DNA of 64,000 nt from Ampelomyces quisqualis (taxonomy: Eukaryota > Ascomycota > Dothideomycetes > Pleosporales > Phaeosphaeriaceae). Made by a program: the position numbers and the translations under genes. Shown one piece after another: positions 44,255-55,347 of the stretch; within the stretch, counting starts at the first letter, position 1, and each line of letters opens with the position of its first letter. Under the pieces are notes generated by a model. That model saw only the letters and a program-made list of their open reading frames with translations, made no database searches and was not told the DNA's origin. The stretch is taken from contig JAGTXZ010000021.1 in assembly GCA_018398575.1 (NCBI GenBank), forward strand, positions 1,054,001 through 1,118,000, read 5' to 3'.

Positions 44255-45331
44255 TCAGTTGGAGCTCCAGGTCAACCGCTTAAAAGAAAGTTCACGGAGG
44301 TATTCTCTTGTAGTAATTAAAGACCGTTGTTTCATTGACAAGGTAGAGTTCGATATCAGCGTCCCATAGAAGGCTGAATGCCCCCAAACATTGCACAAGC
44401 TTCCAGTAGAAGCCACATGTGTGATAGCTGAATCCATTTTGAAATTTTCAGCAGTTTGAGATGATGGTTCCATCTGGCTGAAGGACCAGCTAGATGAAGA
44501 CGTGATGTTTAGATTCATGGCCTCGACGTTGACAGGCACTCTATTAATCTAGCCATGAGTTAGAGTGCCTTGTATGGTAGTTCCAGTCTTGATTTAAGAC
44601 GTGTCGTAGCCGCCAAGAATTGAGCTGGCCTACATGTATCCTGTTCTATGCTCAGTGTGCCACAACATATTGAGGGAGGTAAGCATGCCTACACCATATC
44701 GATCCAGCAGTGTAACTGAAGCTAACGCTGGGTATGCGGATCTTAACCAAAAGTTAGTCCAGCTAGCAGTTCGGTCGTCCACCGCCATCATAACCTGTAG
44801 ACATACCGATATTTCTCACAAAGAAGTCAAAGGAGCTTGTCTCGTTTATGGGCTGCGTTACAACCACTTGAACGGATGCTTTCACATGGGTTTCGTCGTT
44901 CACTGAGATCGCAAAAGTAACTGTAGTCCTATTCATATTCCTGCTGAGGCTCCAGTGCCAATTTATATCATTGTTTGCCGCTGTCCAAAAGCTCGAAGAT
45001 GATCAGTTGTAAGTTAGACCATTGGTACAAGCATTGCCGGAGTTCTTGCTGCATGGCTGTGATTCGATTGGCAAGACGACCACGTCCAAAGAGAAGCTAG
45101 GTAGACATTGCAGAATTTGGGGATGTTTGCAATGCCTATACTTACGACGAAGGAAGACCCTAGCCCATCTATGCCGTCCTTACTTCAAATCAGGGTTTGG
45201 TCCTTTCAATTGGAGAATCTGGCGTGGCTTACCACTGGTTGACTGACCATCGGTCCATTTTTCAATAAACTAGCAACATATACACTCAAGTAAGCAGCTA
45301 TTGACAGACCCAGAATCATTCTGAACGACAT
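44255..45331 (-). CDS. Candidate secreted glycoprotein gene, exon structure uncertain
   Basis: On the minus strand an ATG at 45331 opens MSFRMILGLSIAAYLSVYVA, a signal peptide or anchor, followed after 33 codons by a good donor (GTAAGC, 45232). Further exon-like pieces lie near 44960-44800 (NRTTVTFAISVNDETHVKAS, VVVTQPINETSSFDFFVRNI, then GTATGT) and at 44539-44255 (MNLNITSSSSWSFSQMEPSS, ending KRLTWSSN). Several N-x-S/T sites fit secretion. The middle joins could not be settled, so the gene may also be broken. No family recognised. Confidence 0.35.
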
Positions 45332-45757
45332 GCTTTTTGTTATTCAATCAGCCAATTCAGCGAATGTTTGTGTTGCAGGCAGCGAACTAAGATCAACGGT
45401 TGGCTTTGCAGTACTGTTCGGTGCTTGTGGAATGGCTCAACAGTGGCAGTGCAACCAATGACCATGGGCGTTTATTTTGGAAGCACATTGCTTGACCAGT
45501 CAGTACCAGTATGCGTCACTCGATGAGATGCTGCCGTTGATTGCCATCTCTGCCCGCCAATAGTGAGTGCAGCCAAGCCAATTCATGCGCGTAAAGGCCA
45601 GTGACGAATCTCGTTGGGACGTTCATGATAGGATGCTGAGGTGAGACGGAAGGCATACCTTTATACAGCGCTCTAGGAGCGGCTAGCTCACCGTCTACGT
45701 AAAATCACGCCTCACAGCCTCCGAAGTGCTCACTTGCAATCGAGCTCAAACGTTGAG

Positions 45758-46566
45758 ATGTCAACTACAGCCAATGAGGCGGTATTTTTGGGCTCTGCAG
45801 CATACCGGAAACACTTCATCCCACTCGAGTCCGATCCAGAGGTCTTCACACAGCTCAGCCACAAGCTCGGCATAGCCAAGTCACTCGAATGTCAAGATGT
45901 ACTTTCCTTGGATAACTCAGATCTGCTTAGCTTTCTGCCACGACCAGCCTACACATTACTCCTTGTGTTTCCCACAACCGAGGCATATGAAAAGAGGGTC
46001 AGATAAGAGGATAGCCAGCTCCAGCTTAGCGGGTTCCACCAGGCTGAAGACGATGTGCTCTTCTTCAAGCGGACTACCAACAACGCATGTGGGTTGTGTG
46101 CAATTTTGCATGCTGCATGTAACGGGGAAACAAGGAGTGGAATATGCATGTTTGCTACGAAGCCTGCGTGAGCTTAGACTAATGTAAGGCAGGCAAACAT
46201 TCAATCCTCGACAGAATTCAGCAGAAGGCGAGGCTCCTCAGCCTTGAAGAATGCGCCTTAGCACTAGAAGCTGATATGGGACTGGAGCAGGCATAGGACG
46301 CTGTCGCGCGGAAAGGCAGTACAGAGGCACCCGAAAACGCAGAAGACGAGGTCGACCACCACTACATCTGCTTCGTCAAATCTGTGAAGAACGGCCATCT
46401 GTACCAACTCGACGGGGACCGCAAGCAACCGCTCGGACTAGGCCCGATGGCAGCCGGTGAAGATGTTTTATCAGACCTCTGTCTAGATATCATCCGCAGC
46501 ATGATTGCGAGTGAAGAAGGAAATCTCAGTTTCAGCCTCATGGCCCTGGCATCAGCCGAGTCCTGA
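45758..46566 (+). pseudogene. Pseudogene of a UCH-family ubiquitin C-terminal hydrolase
   Basis: From the ATG at 45758 the frame gives family sequence: FIPLESDPEVFTQLSHKLG, FLPRPAYTLLLVFPTTEAYE, then KRTTNNACGLCAILHAACNG around the active-site Cys. After a probable 47-bp intron (GTGAGC...GACAG) come LEECALALEADM, DEVDHHYICFVKSVKNGHLY and QLDGDRKQPLGLG, carrying the catalytic His and Asp. Two in-frame stops interrupt it: TAA at 46004-46006 and TAG at 46294-46296. The glutamine normally just before the active-site motif (oxyanion hole, Q-T-I-N-N-A-C-G) is arginine. UCH enzymes trim small adducts from ubiquitin. The remnant is recent enough that the frame is otherwise preserved. Confidence 0.8.
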
Positions 46567-47180
46567 GACTGCGAAGGCGAAGAGCAAGCAGTGCATACGG
46601 TTGAAAGAATGTAGGTAGCCAAGGAGTCACACTCTTCGTGGAAGAAAGGTCTCCGAAGAGCGAGGAAGTGTGAACTATGAAGGACCTTTTTATTTGTTCT
46701 GGCAACGAAGGAAAGCACAAACGTTTGTACAGCCGCATACACCGCAGCAACGCAAGACGCGAAGCTACGGGATGTTCCTCGAAAGGACTTGTGATGAATG
46801 TCAGAGACTCAAGTGGCTGGCGTGCGGGTTGCGAGTGTACATGTAGGTAACATGATGATGAGCTAGACGACATGCTGTGCTTAGATTGAAGCGGACACGT
46901 GCCTGTTCACCATGAGTTGAGATGATGGAGAGGGCTGCGTTGCGAAGTTTTTCCGAGTTCTCTGCCAAGCCTTTTAGCGCGCAGGTAGCTGGAGCTTTGG
47001 GACGCGCGACCAGCGACAATACACGACGTCGACCATCACGCATTCGCTCACCCCACCCCGATAACTGCTTCACTTCCGCTGTCGACAATCGACAGCGAAC
47101 CCATATATCCCGACTCTAACCCCCGCTACCCCCGTCGCTGCTAGACGTTTCCACTCTTCCTCACCTCTCCAACCGCGAAG
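46567..47180. other. Intergenic, promoter of the BuGZ-like gene
   Basis: No gene or repeat is seen in these 614 bp. Frames on both strands are without coding character. Confidence 0.4.
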
Positions 47181-48120
47181 ATGACGAAGAAGCGCAAGAG
47201 ATACCCAGATCTGAACCAGAAGCTCGAGCGACCATGGTGTTACTACTGCGAGCGCGACTTTGACGACCTCAAGATTCTCATTTCCCATCAAAAAGCCAAA
47301 CACTTCAAATGCGACCGCTGCGGCAGGCGGTTAAACACCGCTGGAGGTACGCACACGGCGTTCATGGATAGCTATGCGCTTGTTGGTATGCAGTGCTAAC
47401 AGCCACGACCAGGTCTCTCTGTCCACATGAACCAAGTGCACAAGGAAAACCTCACCCACGTCGAAAACGCCAACCCCGGCCGACAAGGTCTCGAGATTGA
47501 AATATTCGGCATGGAAGGTGTCCCTGCAGAAATCATCGACCAGCACAACCAACAAGTCACACAAGCGCATTTCCAAGAAGAGCAGGAGCGTGCTCGACTA
47601 ACGGGGAATCCCGTGCGAGGCGAGTTTACCAACGGCACTGCGCCGCCAAACAAGCGCAAGAAGGTCAACGAAACACTCGAGGGGATCCAAGCGAGGGCGG
47701 AGCAGTACAGGGAAGACAGGAAGAACGGCATATTGCCAGTCCAGCCCATGGATGTCGTTGATCCCGTACGTACCATTTCCAACTCGTCAACACATGGCTG
47801 CACTGACACACGAATAGACACCCCCCGCCTCTATCGCCCAACAACAACAGCAATTCTATCCGCCTCCGCCGTTCTCGCACTCCCCCTCAGCTGCGCCAAA
47901 CGGCGGCGGGTTACCGCCTCGCTCGCACGCGGTCGACGCAATACAATCCAGCATCGACGACCTTATCGCGGGTGCGGCCAAAGAAGCCCCGCCGGCGGCG
48001 GAGAAGAAGGAGAAGAGCAAAAAGGACAAGAACATGCGGTTGATATTCAACGACGACCATTTCAGTCCCGAGGAGAAGATGGCAAGGCTGGACAAGTACG
48101 TGCAGTATGTGCGGGTGTAG
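47181..48120 (+). CDS. BuGZ/ZNF207-like zinc-finger protein
   Basis: Three exons: 47181-47346, 47413-47765 and 47818-48120 (273 residues). The N-terminus has two adjacent C2H2 fingers, RPWCYYCERDFDDLKILISH then QKAKHFKCDRCGRRLNTAGG and LSVHMNQVHKE. This is the near-invariant head of ZNF207/BuGZ, a Bub3-binding spindle-assembly and splicing-linked protein in animals. NPGRQGLEIEIFGMEGVP follows, also diagnostic. The middle is charged with an NLS-like PPNKRKKVNE; exon 3 is Gln/Pro-rich (QQQQQFYPPPPF), then a lysine-rich stretch and a terminal MRLIFNDDHFSPEEKMARL that may be a protein-binding motif. The role in fungi is inferred. It is convergent with PEX2. Confidence 0.88.
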
Positions 48121-48336
48121 ACAAGAATGCATCATATCCCATTGAGCACATTTGGTCATTGCCATGGACGTGGTCGCAGAACACACGTGCATCACGGCGT
48201 TGCAATATGATACAAATACAATGTACAGATAAACTCAAGCAGGGGGTGGGGTATCCAATGCATTTACTTGCGTGAAAAAAAGCACAATCTAACTCGATGA
48301 TGTACATGAATAATCAAACGTGGTGGCTCAGAATCC

Positions 48337-49878
48337 TTATCCTTGCAGGCTGCCTACTTGCTCCTCCTCATCGTCGTATTCTTCGCTCTGCGTATCCTCT
48401 TCGGCGCTTTGGCGCGCCCACTCGTCGCTCTCGGACCACGCCAGAGAATCACCCAACTGCAGGCCACTACTTCCTTGCAGACGGTGGATGTCACGGCCAT
48501 GGTCATCGGCGTCGTCGTCGTCGTCATCGTGGTGAGGTATAGGATCGACATTTCGCAAGAGGGTTTTTCCTTGCGGGGGAGGCGGAGCGTGCGTCGCGAA
48601 GCAAACAGCCTTGGCAGTACTCTCTGGCGTGGGATGCAGCGCAGCATGGGAGCGTGTGGGTTTAGGTTCGAGAATGTCTCCGGCCCACGGCGCGCACTGT
48701 GTAATGGTTTCGCCGCAGCGGAGACAGGTCCAGCCCTCGCCTTCTTCGTTGGCGATGCGTTGCGCTAGACACGCGAAGCAGTATATGCATGCGCAGGGGC
48801 TCGCTTCGTAGGGATTTGTTATGTCTGTTGCGGCGGAGCCGACGACGCCGCCTCCGCCTGCGCTCGAGGCTAGCATGTCTGCTTCCGAGGCGGACGAGGG
48901 GTTTTGGTCGCGGTAGCAGATTGCGCAGGTGCGTTCGGGGAGGAAAGATAATTCGCCAGATTTGGGGTCGGTGTCGGTGTCTTGGGAGGAGGGGGTCGAG
49001 CGGCCGAGTAGAGAGAGGAAGGAGGCGCCGAGTTTGCGCCATGTGCGAGCGAGGATGCGACGCCAGCGGGATATGCCGACCAGAGGGAGGAGGAAGAGCA
49101 GGAATTCGGTGAAGGCGTGCCACACGAGTTGGCGGTTCAAGTATTCGAAGGATACTTGGCGGGATGTAGAGTGCGATGTGGGCGTGAGGCGGAGTCGCAA
49201 TAAGCGATCTGTAATGGTGCGGTACCGGCCGTTGACGAGGAAGACGAGGAAGGAGGCGAGGGATGCGATGTCGTGGAACGCGGTGAGGCGCTCGGTGAGG
49301 GCGGAGAGGAGTTTGCGTTGCGGGGACTCGGGGCGCGCGTAGTCGTCTTGCGGGGAGAGGAGGTGCTCTTCCCACTTTGTCCACGCATACCTGCCGCCGA
49401 TGGTGACGAGGCCATAAGCGGCTTTCTGCCATGGCTTGGGCGGGGGGCGGTTCGGCGCAGTGGAGCGCGCGTCTGTGTAGCGCAGGCCTTGGAGATGGGC
49501 GCCGTAGGACGCGTTCTGGTCCCAGACGCTGAGTTTGAAGAGGACCAGGCGCAGAGTGAGCAGGATCTCGGGCGTCCAGTTGTCGGTCATGTGCGCGCCA
49601 AAGAGCTTGAAGCCCTCTCCGACTTGTCCCGTGAGCAGGCCCAGCAGCTCTTCATCGAGAAGTTCGGCGTCGACCTGGCCGACGCGGAACTCGGGCCGTG
49701 TGCCCTGGCGGCCTTTTGCCGCATCCCACGCCCACGTGAGACGCCCGAAAGGGACCGGTAGGCGTGATGACGCGCGTGCGGGTTGGGTCGACTCCTGGTG
49801 CGCGCGCTGGGAGGCGGCTCGTTGGGCGCGGCGGGCTGCTGTGCGTTGTTGCGCGGCGGCGAAGTCGGCGGCGGGCAT
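48337..49878 (-). CDS. pex2: Peroxin PEX2, RING E3 ligase of the peroxisomal importer
   Basis: An intronless 513-residue protein. The N-terminal half matches the Pex2/Pex12 domain: RVGQVDAELLDEELLGLLTG, PEILLTLRLVLFKLSVWDQN, WQKAAYGLVTIGGRYAWTKW and helical membrane segments (IASLASFLVFLVNGRYRT, WHAFTEFLLFLLPLVGISRW). A RING finger follows at about 318-400: CAICY, PCACIYCFACLAQRI and WTCLRCGE, with a Ser/Gly/Ala-rich insertion between the first pairs. PEX2 acts with PEX10 and PEX12 to ubiquitinate the recycling receptor PEX5. The C-terminal ~100 residues are acidic (HHDDDDDDADD, EEYDDEEEQ), longer than in yeast. It is divergent from the importin gene. Confidence 0.92.
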   Translation of the reverse strand: MPAADFAAAQQRTAARRAQRAASQRAHQESTQPARASSRLPVPFGRLTWAWDAAKGRQGTRPEFRVGQVDAELLDEELLGLLTGQVGEGFKLFGAHMTDNWTPEILLTLRLVLFKLSVWDQNASYGAHLQGLRYTDARSTAPNRPPPKPWQKAAYGLVTIGGRYAWTKWEEHLLSPQDDYARPESPQRKLLSALTERLTAFHDIASLASFLVFLVNGRYRTITDRLLRLRLTPTSHSTSRQVSFEYLNRQLVWHAFTEFLLFLLPLVGISRWRRILARTWRKLGASFLSLLGRSTPSSQDTDTDPKSGELSFLPERTCAICYRDQNPSSASEADMLASSAGGGGVVGSAATDITNPYEASPCACIYCFACLAQRIANEEGEGWTCLRCGETITQCAPWAGDILEPKPTRSHAALHPTPESTAKAVCFATHAPPPPQGKTLLRNVDPIPHHDDDDDDADDHGRDIHRLQGSSGLQLGDSLAWSESDEWARQSAEEDTQSEEYDDEEEQVGSLQG

Positions 49879-49926
49879 TTGGGCGCATTGGGCGCGAGCA
49901 ATGCGGTGGAGGAGCGTGGCCGTGGC

Positions 49927-50014
49927 GGGTGATGGGGTGAAGGGGTGAAGGGGTGAAGGGGTGAAGGGGTGAAGGGGTGAAGGGGTGAAGGGGTGAAGGG
50001 GTGATGGGGTGATG
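49927..50014. repeat. 8-bp minisatellite, 11 units
   Basis: Perfect tandem copies of GGGTGAAG, with GGGTGATG as the first and last two units. It lies in the 356-bp divergent spacer between PEX2 (start 49878) and the importin gene (start 50235), beginning 49 bp upstream of the PEX2 ATG. G-rich on the plus strand, it could form secondary structure or vary in length between strains. The rest of the spacer shows nothing notable. Confidence 0.95.
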
Positions 50015-50234
50015 GGGTGCTACGGCGCACTGGGGGAACGTGACAGCGTGGTGGATGGCTGGGCCGAGGCCCGTCTGACGCACGGAGCAAACTTTTGAAC
50101 GCGTACGCGTCTCCAGCGCACACGTGCCGTTGCTACTTCACATCCACCACCTGGCCTGGGTGAGCAGGTCCGCTGCGTAACCTGGTACCCCACCCCCACC
50201 ACCACCTCCGCTCCCTGGCATCTGCGCGCCAACC

Positions 50235-53200
50235 ATGAATGCCGACTTCCGTGCCGTAGAAGTGCCGGGCGAGGCCAATCCCCTCACCCAAGGCATCCTG
50301 TTTCATGTCCTGCGGTCGGCATCTTCGACGGACCCACATCAGATCCAATCCGGCACGAAGCAATTGCAAGAGTGGGAAAAGGCCGGTGGCTTCTACCCAC
50401 TGCTCCAGGTAGGCGGACCCACGCGGATCAGGAAAAAGGTGCTGACACACTAGTAGACCGTGTTCCTCGATACGTCTCTCCCCATCGAAGTGCGCTACCT
50501 GGCCATCATCCAACTCAAGAACGGCATCGACAAATACTGGCGAAAGACGGCGACAAAGTATGGCTCCAACTGCTGACCGAAACCGCGACTAATGCGGAGT
50601 CAGTGCTGTGACCAAGGAAGACAAACTCACGATACGATCGCGTCTACTCGAGAGCGCAGTCAACGAGGCCGACCAACGCCTGGCCCTGCAGAATGCTCTC
50701 GTCGTCGCCAAGATTGTCCGCTTCGAGTTTCCCACCGACTGGTCAGTTGAGCCGGCATACCAACTGCTGCCATCTGACATTGAACAGGCCAGATCTATTC
50801 CAGCAGCTGCTTCAGATTCTCCGCGCCTCCACCGACCCAAATGCCTACCGCCTCCAGCTTCCCCGCGCATTGCTGCTCCTCCTATACATTGTCAAAGAGC
50901 TCTCCACAGGTCGCCTGCTCCGCACACGGCAAAGCCTGCAGACAGTTGCCCCCGAGATCCTCAACGTCCTAGGCACCATATACGTCGGTAAGGTGCAGAC
51001 CTGGCAGGCATTCTTTCGCCATGGTGGAGACGACGAGGGCGGTGCCATGGAGAGCATCGAAACCAGCTTACTTGCTATCAAGATCATTCGCCGACTGGTC
51101 ATTGCGGGCTACGAGTTTCCCGGCCGCGAAAAGGACGTGCAAGAACTTTGGAAGATGAGTCGGGATCAATTTGGCGACTTCTTCCAATATGTCGCCTCAG
51201 GAAACTCCCCTCTTGATCCTGGCGTGCAGAAGCTGATCGAGAAACACCTCATGCAATTGTCTAAACTGCACCTCAACATGGCCACCACTCATCCAGCGGC
51301 TTTTGCTCTTCTCCCAAACTCGCTCCATCTCGTACGCGACTACTGGAGCCTCGACGCCAAGTTGGGCGAAAGCTGGGGCTCAAAATCAGTCCACGGCGCG
51401 AAAATTGGCACCGATGGCGATGCTGACGATGATGCACCGATCCTCGAGCGACTCGGCCTGAAAGGTCTTTTGATTATCCGAGCTTGTGTCAAGATGGTCT
51501 TCTATCCTGCGCAGAGCTTCCGCTTCAAGCAACCACAAGAGAAGGAAGAGCGGAATCAAGCCACTGCCATGATCAAAACGCAGCTTCTCACCGACGACCT
51601 GGTACGCGACATGATCTCGGCACTTGTCACGCGCTTCTTCGTCTTCCGGCCCAGTGATCTTCGCATGTGGGAAGAGGAGCCCGACGAGTGGGAGAAGATG
51701 GAAGAAGGCAGCGAGGACTGGGAGTTTGCAATCCGCCCCTGCGCTGAGAAGCTATTTCTAGATCTCGCCAAGAACTTCAAAAATTTGATCATCCAGCCTC
51801 TACTACAAGTCTTCTACACTGTCGCTAGTGAGTACCGCTGAAGCTCTCATACTCCAGTCATAGCTAACGATCCACAGCTCCCGACAACGAAGATATCCTG
51901 TTCAAGGACTCTGTGTACACTGCCATTGGTCTCGCAGCCGATGTCCTCCACGATCAAGTCGATTTCGATTCCTTCATCGAAAAGACCCTAGTCGTCGAAG
52001 CAGGCAAGCAGACGCCGGGCTACAATATCATCCGCCGCCGTATTGCTATCATCATATCACAATGGATTGCTATCAAGATCGCCAAGGAGAAGAAGCCGAT
52101 TGTGTACCAGATCTTCCAACATCTCATGGATAAGAACGACCGTCTCAACGATCAGGTCGTCCGAGTCACTGCTGGCCGCAAGTTCAGGGAGGTCGCGGAC
52201 GAGTGGGAATTTCATGCCGACAACTTCTTGCCGTATGCGCCAGTTACGCTCGAAAGATTGATGGCTTTGGTGCAGGAAGTCGAACTACCAGAGACCAAAA
52301 TGGCGCTCCTCAACACCATTAGTATTGTCGTTGAGAGGTTGGAGCATAATGTAAGTGCACGACATCGGAATGCACCAGTCCTCCGCTAACCATTTCAGAT
52401 CACACCTTACGCAGACAGCATCATCGCCCTACTACCACCATTATGGGAACAATCCGGCGACGAACATCTCATGAAGCAAGCCATCCTCACCATGCTCTCC
52501 CGCCTCACCAACGCCATGAAAGCTGACTCGCGCTCCTTCCACGCATCTTTCCTCCCCATCATACGCAGCGCCATCGAACCCGGTTCAGACACCCAAGTTT
52601 ACCTCCTTGAAGACGCCCTCGACCTCTGGTCCTCCATCATTGCGCAAACCCCGTCCGCACCTGAACCCACGCCCCCGGAATTACTAGACCTACTCCAGTT
52701 CCTCCTGCCCCTCTTCACAATGGACAACGAAACGCTCCGCAAAGCTATTGAAATCACGGAATCATACCTCCTGCTCGCTCCCGCTGCCGTCCTCGCCGAC
52801 TCCTTCCGCCCACAAGTCCTTGCTGCCCTTGCGGAATTACAAGGCACTCTCAAGCCAGAGGCGAACGGCATAATGACACACCTAGTCCAATGCATTATCC
52901 GCGCCGCCGATAGCTTAGGCGGTGAACCAGCCATAAAAATGCTCACGCAAGACTTGATTGCCACAGGCTTTCTAGCCAAAGTCCTCGAAGGCCTGCATGG
53001 CGCATACACACACCACAATTCACACGGGCCGTATAAAGAATTACCTTCTCGTGCTGTGGACGGCGTCGTCGAAACAGACTACTTCTCCGTCCTCGCTCGC
53101 ATCGGTCTCGCGTCCCCGCCAATCCTCTTATCCGCTCTGTCCACCGTAGGCAACCCCTCCACCATGGAATGGATCCTCGATGAATGGTTCGCACACATGG

Positions 53201-53604
53201 ACAACATCGGCGACGCGCCCTCCAAAAAACTCATGGCCCTAACTCTCACACGCCTTCTTGAATCCGGCGAGCCTTTCATCCTGTCCCGCCTCCAGAGCTT
53301 AATGGCTATGTGGACCGACGTTCTGTCTGAACTGCTAGATGGCATGGACGACAAGTCCGTCGATTGTTTGTACTGGGTCCAGGAAGTGTATCAGCCGGCT
53401 GAGCCGGAGAGTCCAGAGGATGCGCGCAAAAGAGATGGCGTGTACAGTGACGAGGTGCACAGGGTTAATCTCGTGAGTTTTGTGAAAGAACGAGTAGGGA
53501 GTGTGGTGGAGAGGGTTGGTGGGGAAGACATGTTCAGGGAGGAGTGGTTGAGCCGGGTTGATGGAGATGTTGTCAAGGGGTTTGGGGGGTTGGGGATCAT
53601 GTAG
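50235..53604 (+). CDS. KAP120: Importin-11 / Kap120-type karyopherin
   Basis: Six exons: 50235-50408, 50457-50557, 50604-50741, 50788-51827, 51878-52350 and 52399-53604 (1043 residues), introns 46-50 bp. The start gives a typical importin-beta N-terminus: QLQEWEKAGGFYPLLQTVFL, LPIEVRYLAIIQLKNGIDKY, WRKTATNAVTKEDKLTIRSR and VVAKIVRFEFPTDWPDLFQQ, closely following human importin-11. The rest is a continuous HEAT-repeat solenoid; landmark segments are LKGLLIIRACVKMVFYPAQS, SDLRMWEEEPDEWEKMEEGS and GYNIIRRRIAIIISQWIAIK. It carries cargo through nuclear pores under Ran control; importin-11 imports E2 ubiquitin enzymes in animals and Kap120 ribosome-assembly factors in yeast. Confidence 0.93.
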
Positions 53605-55347
53605 GTGGGTTGGAGAGGTGCACGAAAAAGCATGGACGATCGTACAAAGACCAGTTCAAATAGGTATAAACCATGAATCCAAATAAAATAACCTCCTATG
53701 CCGTCTTACCACTCTCCCTGTCCTGTTACACTGAGACACAACACCCAGGCGCCTTCGATAGCCATATCCATTTCACTATATACCATACCATCATCCAAAG
53801 CAAACGCCTGAACCCAGAGTCCATCACATGGTCGTACATGACATTACCTACTCGGAAAAAAACCCTATCCAGCTCCCTCACAACCTTATTCAACCTCAAC
53901 ATCTAACCCTGCTCTTCCACCACACAACAACTACACTTGTTCTGATGTCTCGCCGTAACCCTAGTACTAACGAAAAGTATTCTAGGGTAGGACAAGTGTG
54001 AGGGGGATTATATGATGGTGTTTATCTACACGCACACATACACACATGATGCATTTCTAACGTTGGGATTTTGAAGATACGCGTAGGTATTTTGATGTGG
54101 TGGACTTGGTGCATTATATCTTTGTCTATGCCATGATATGACAAGACCCGAGCGTCGGGTGCACTTTTTGGACGAAGGGAAAGTATATATTTGTTTGCTG
54201 TTTAGTTTTACAACGTGTTTGACGCGGGGAGGGGAGTAGGTGCATGTGGTGTTTTGGGAGTGGGATACTTGCATAGGGTGGGTATACCCAGTGGTGAGAA
54301 GTTCCGGACAAGTGAGTATTCGTGGAGGTGGGGTGATGGGATTACCAGTAGATATTGGGAATTGTTGGTACAGGCGTTGAACACGATAATACCTTCTTCT
54401 TCTTCGCTACCTATTACACAACACGACGAACGAATCCCCCCCCCCCCCGCCGTCGCCATCCAGAACTCATTCCAATCCGCATATCCAACCCCAACTGATC
54501 CCGATCATCAATTCAATTACCTACATCTCCCTCTCCATCTCCATCCGCACCAACAAGTACTTTCCCCCCCAGCGCATATTTCCCGACCCACGTGATAGGT
54601 ACACCACCTGGTCCCCCACAGGCATCTATGCTACGCAAGAAGAAAAAAAAATATACACGGAATCCACCTCCTCAAGATACGCCCGCCTAACCCCTGGGGT
54701 ACAAATGAAAAAACAGAAAAAAAAAAGGGGGAAAAAAACAAACAAAACCAATCTCCAAAAATCAAAAAAAAAATAATCTTGAACCCCCCCCCCCAAAAAC
54801 AAAATTGGCCGCGCGCATAAAAGGGCGGGAAATGCGCAAGCTGCGGTAAAACATACACCTACCTCACCCCTACCTACGTACCTACCTACGTACCTACAAC
54901 ACAACAACGCACGAGCATGCCTTGTTTTCTTTGTCGGAAACGAACACGACTCTGGGGAAGGGGAAAAAAAGCTTTTGTTTCTTTTTAAGAGGGGGGGGGG
55001 CGAGGCGGTAAGTTTTGTACGCGGATTGGCATGTAAACTACAAGGGAGAGACGATAAGGGAGAAGGGAAAAAAGGGGGAAGTAGGGGGGGGCAGAATTTG
55101 AGATGTGGAGATTGAGGTGGAAGGGTAGTGTAAGGAAGAAGGAGTAGGAGTAGGAGTAGTTGTAGTGAAACCCCCGTAAGGGCAAAAGCTGGTATTAAAA
55201 AAAAGGACCAACATCAAGAGGGAAAAGGAAAAACACGAGTTGAATGGTAGGTAATAGGGTTCATAGGTCAAAAGTAGACAAACTCCCTTCCTGCCCCCCG
55301 CCTATACTCACCACAATCCATCAACACCCAGGACAATAACACGCCTC
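53605..55347. other. Intergenic, rich in homopolymer and low-complexity tracts
   Basis: These 1.7 kb between convergent gene ends hold no supported gene. From 54430 to 55100 runs of C (54437, 54787), G (54991) and A (54640, 54715, 54765) alternate with purine-rich tracts and a CCTACCTACGTA repeat near 54869-54891. Frames here are artefacts of low complexity. Confidence 0.6.

Noticed and set aside
54620..55270. Several open frames rich in F, P and S
   Set aside because: Products of homopolymer and purine/pyrimidine tracts, not genes.
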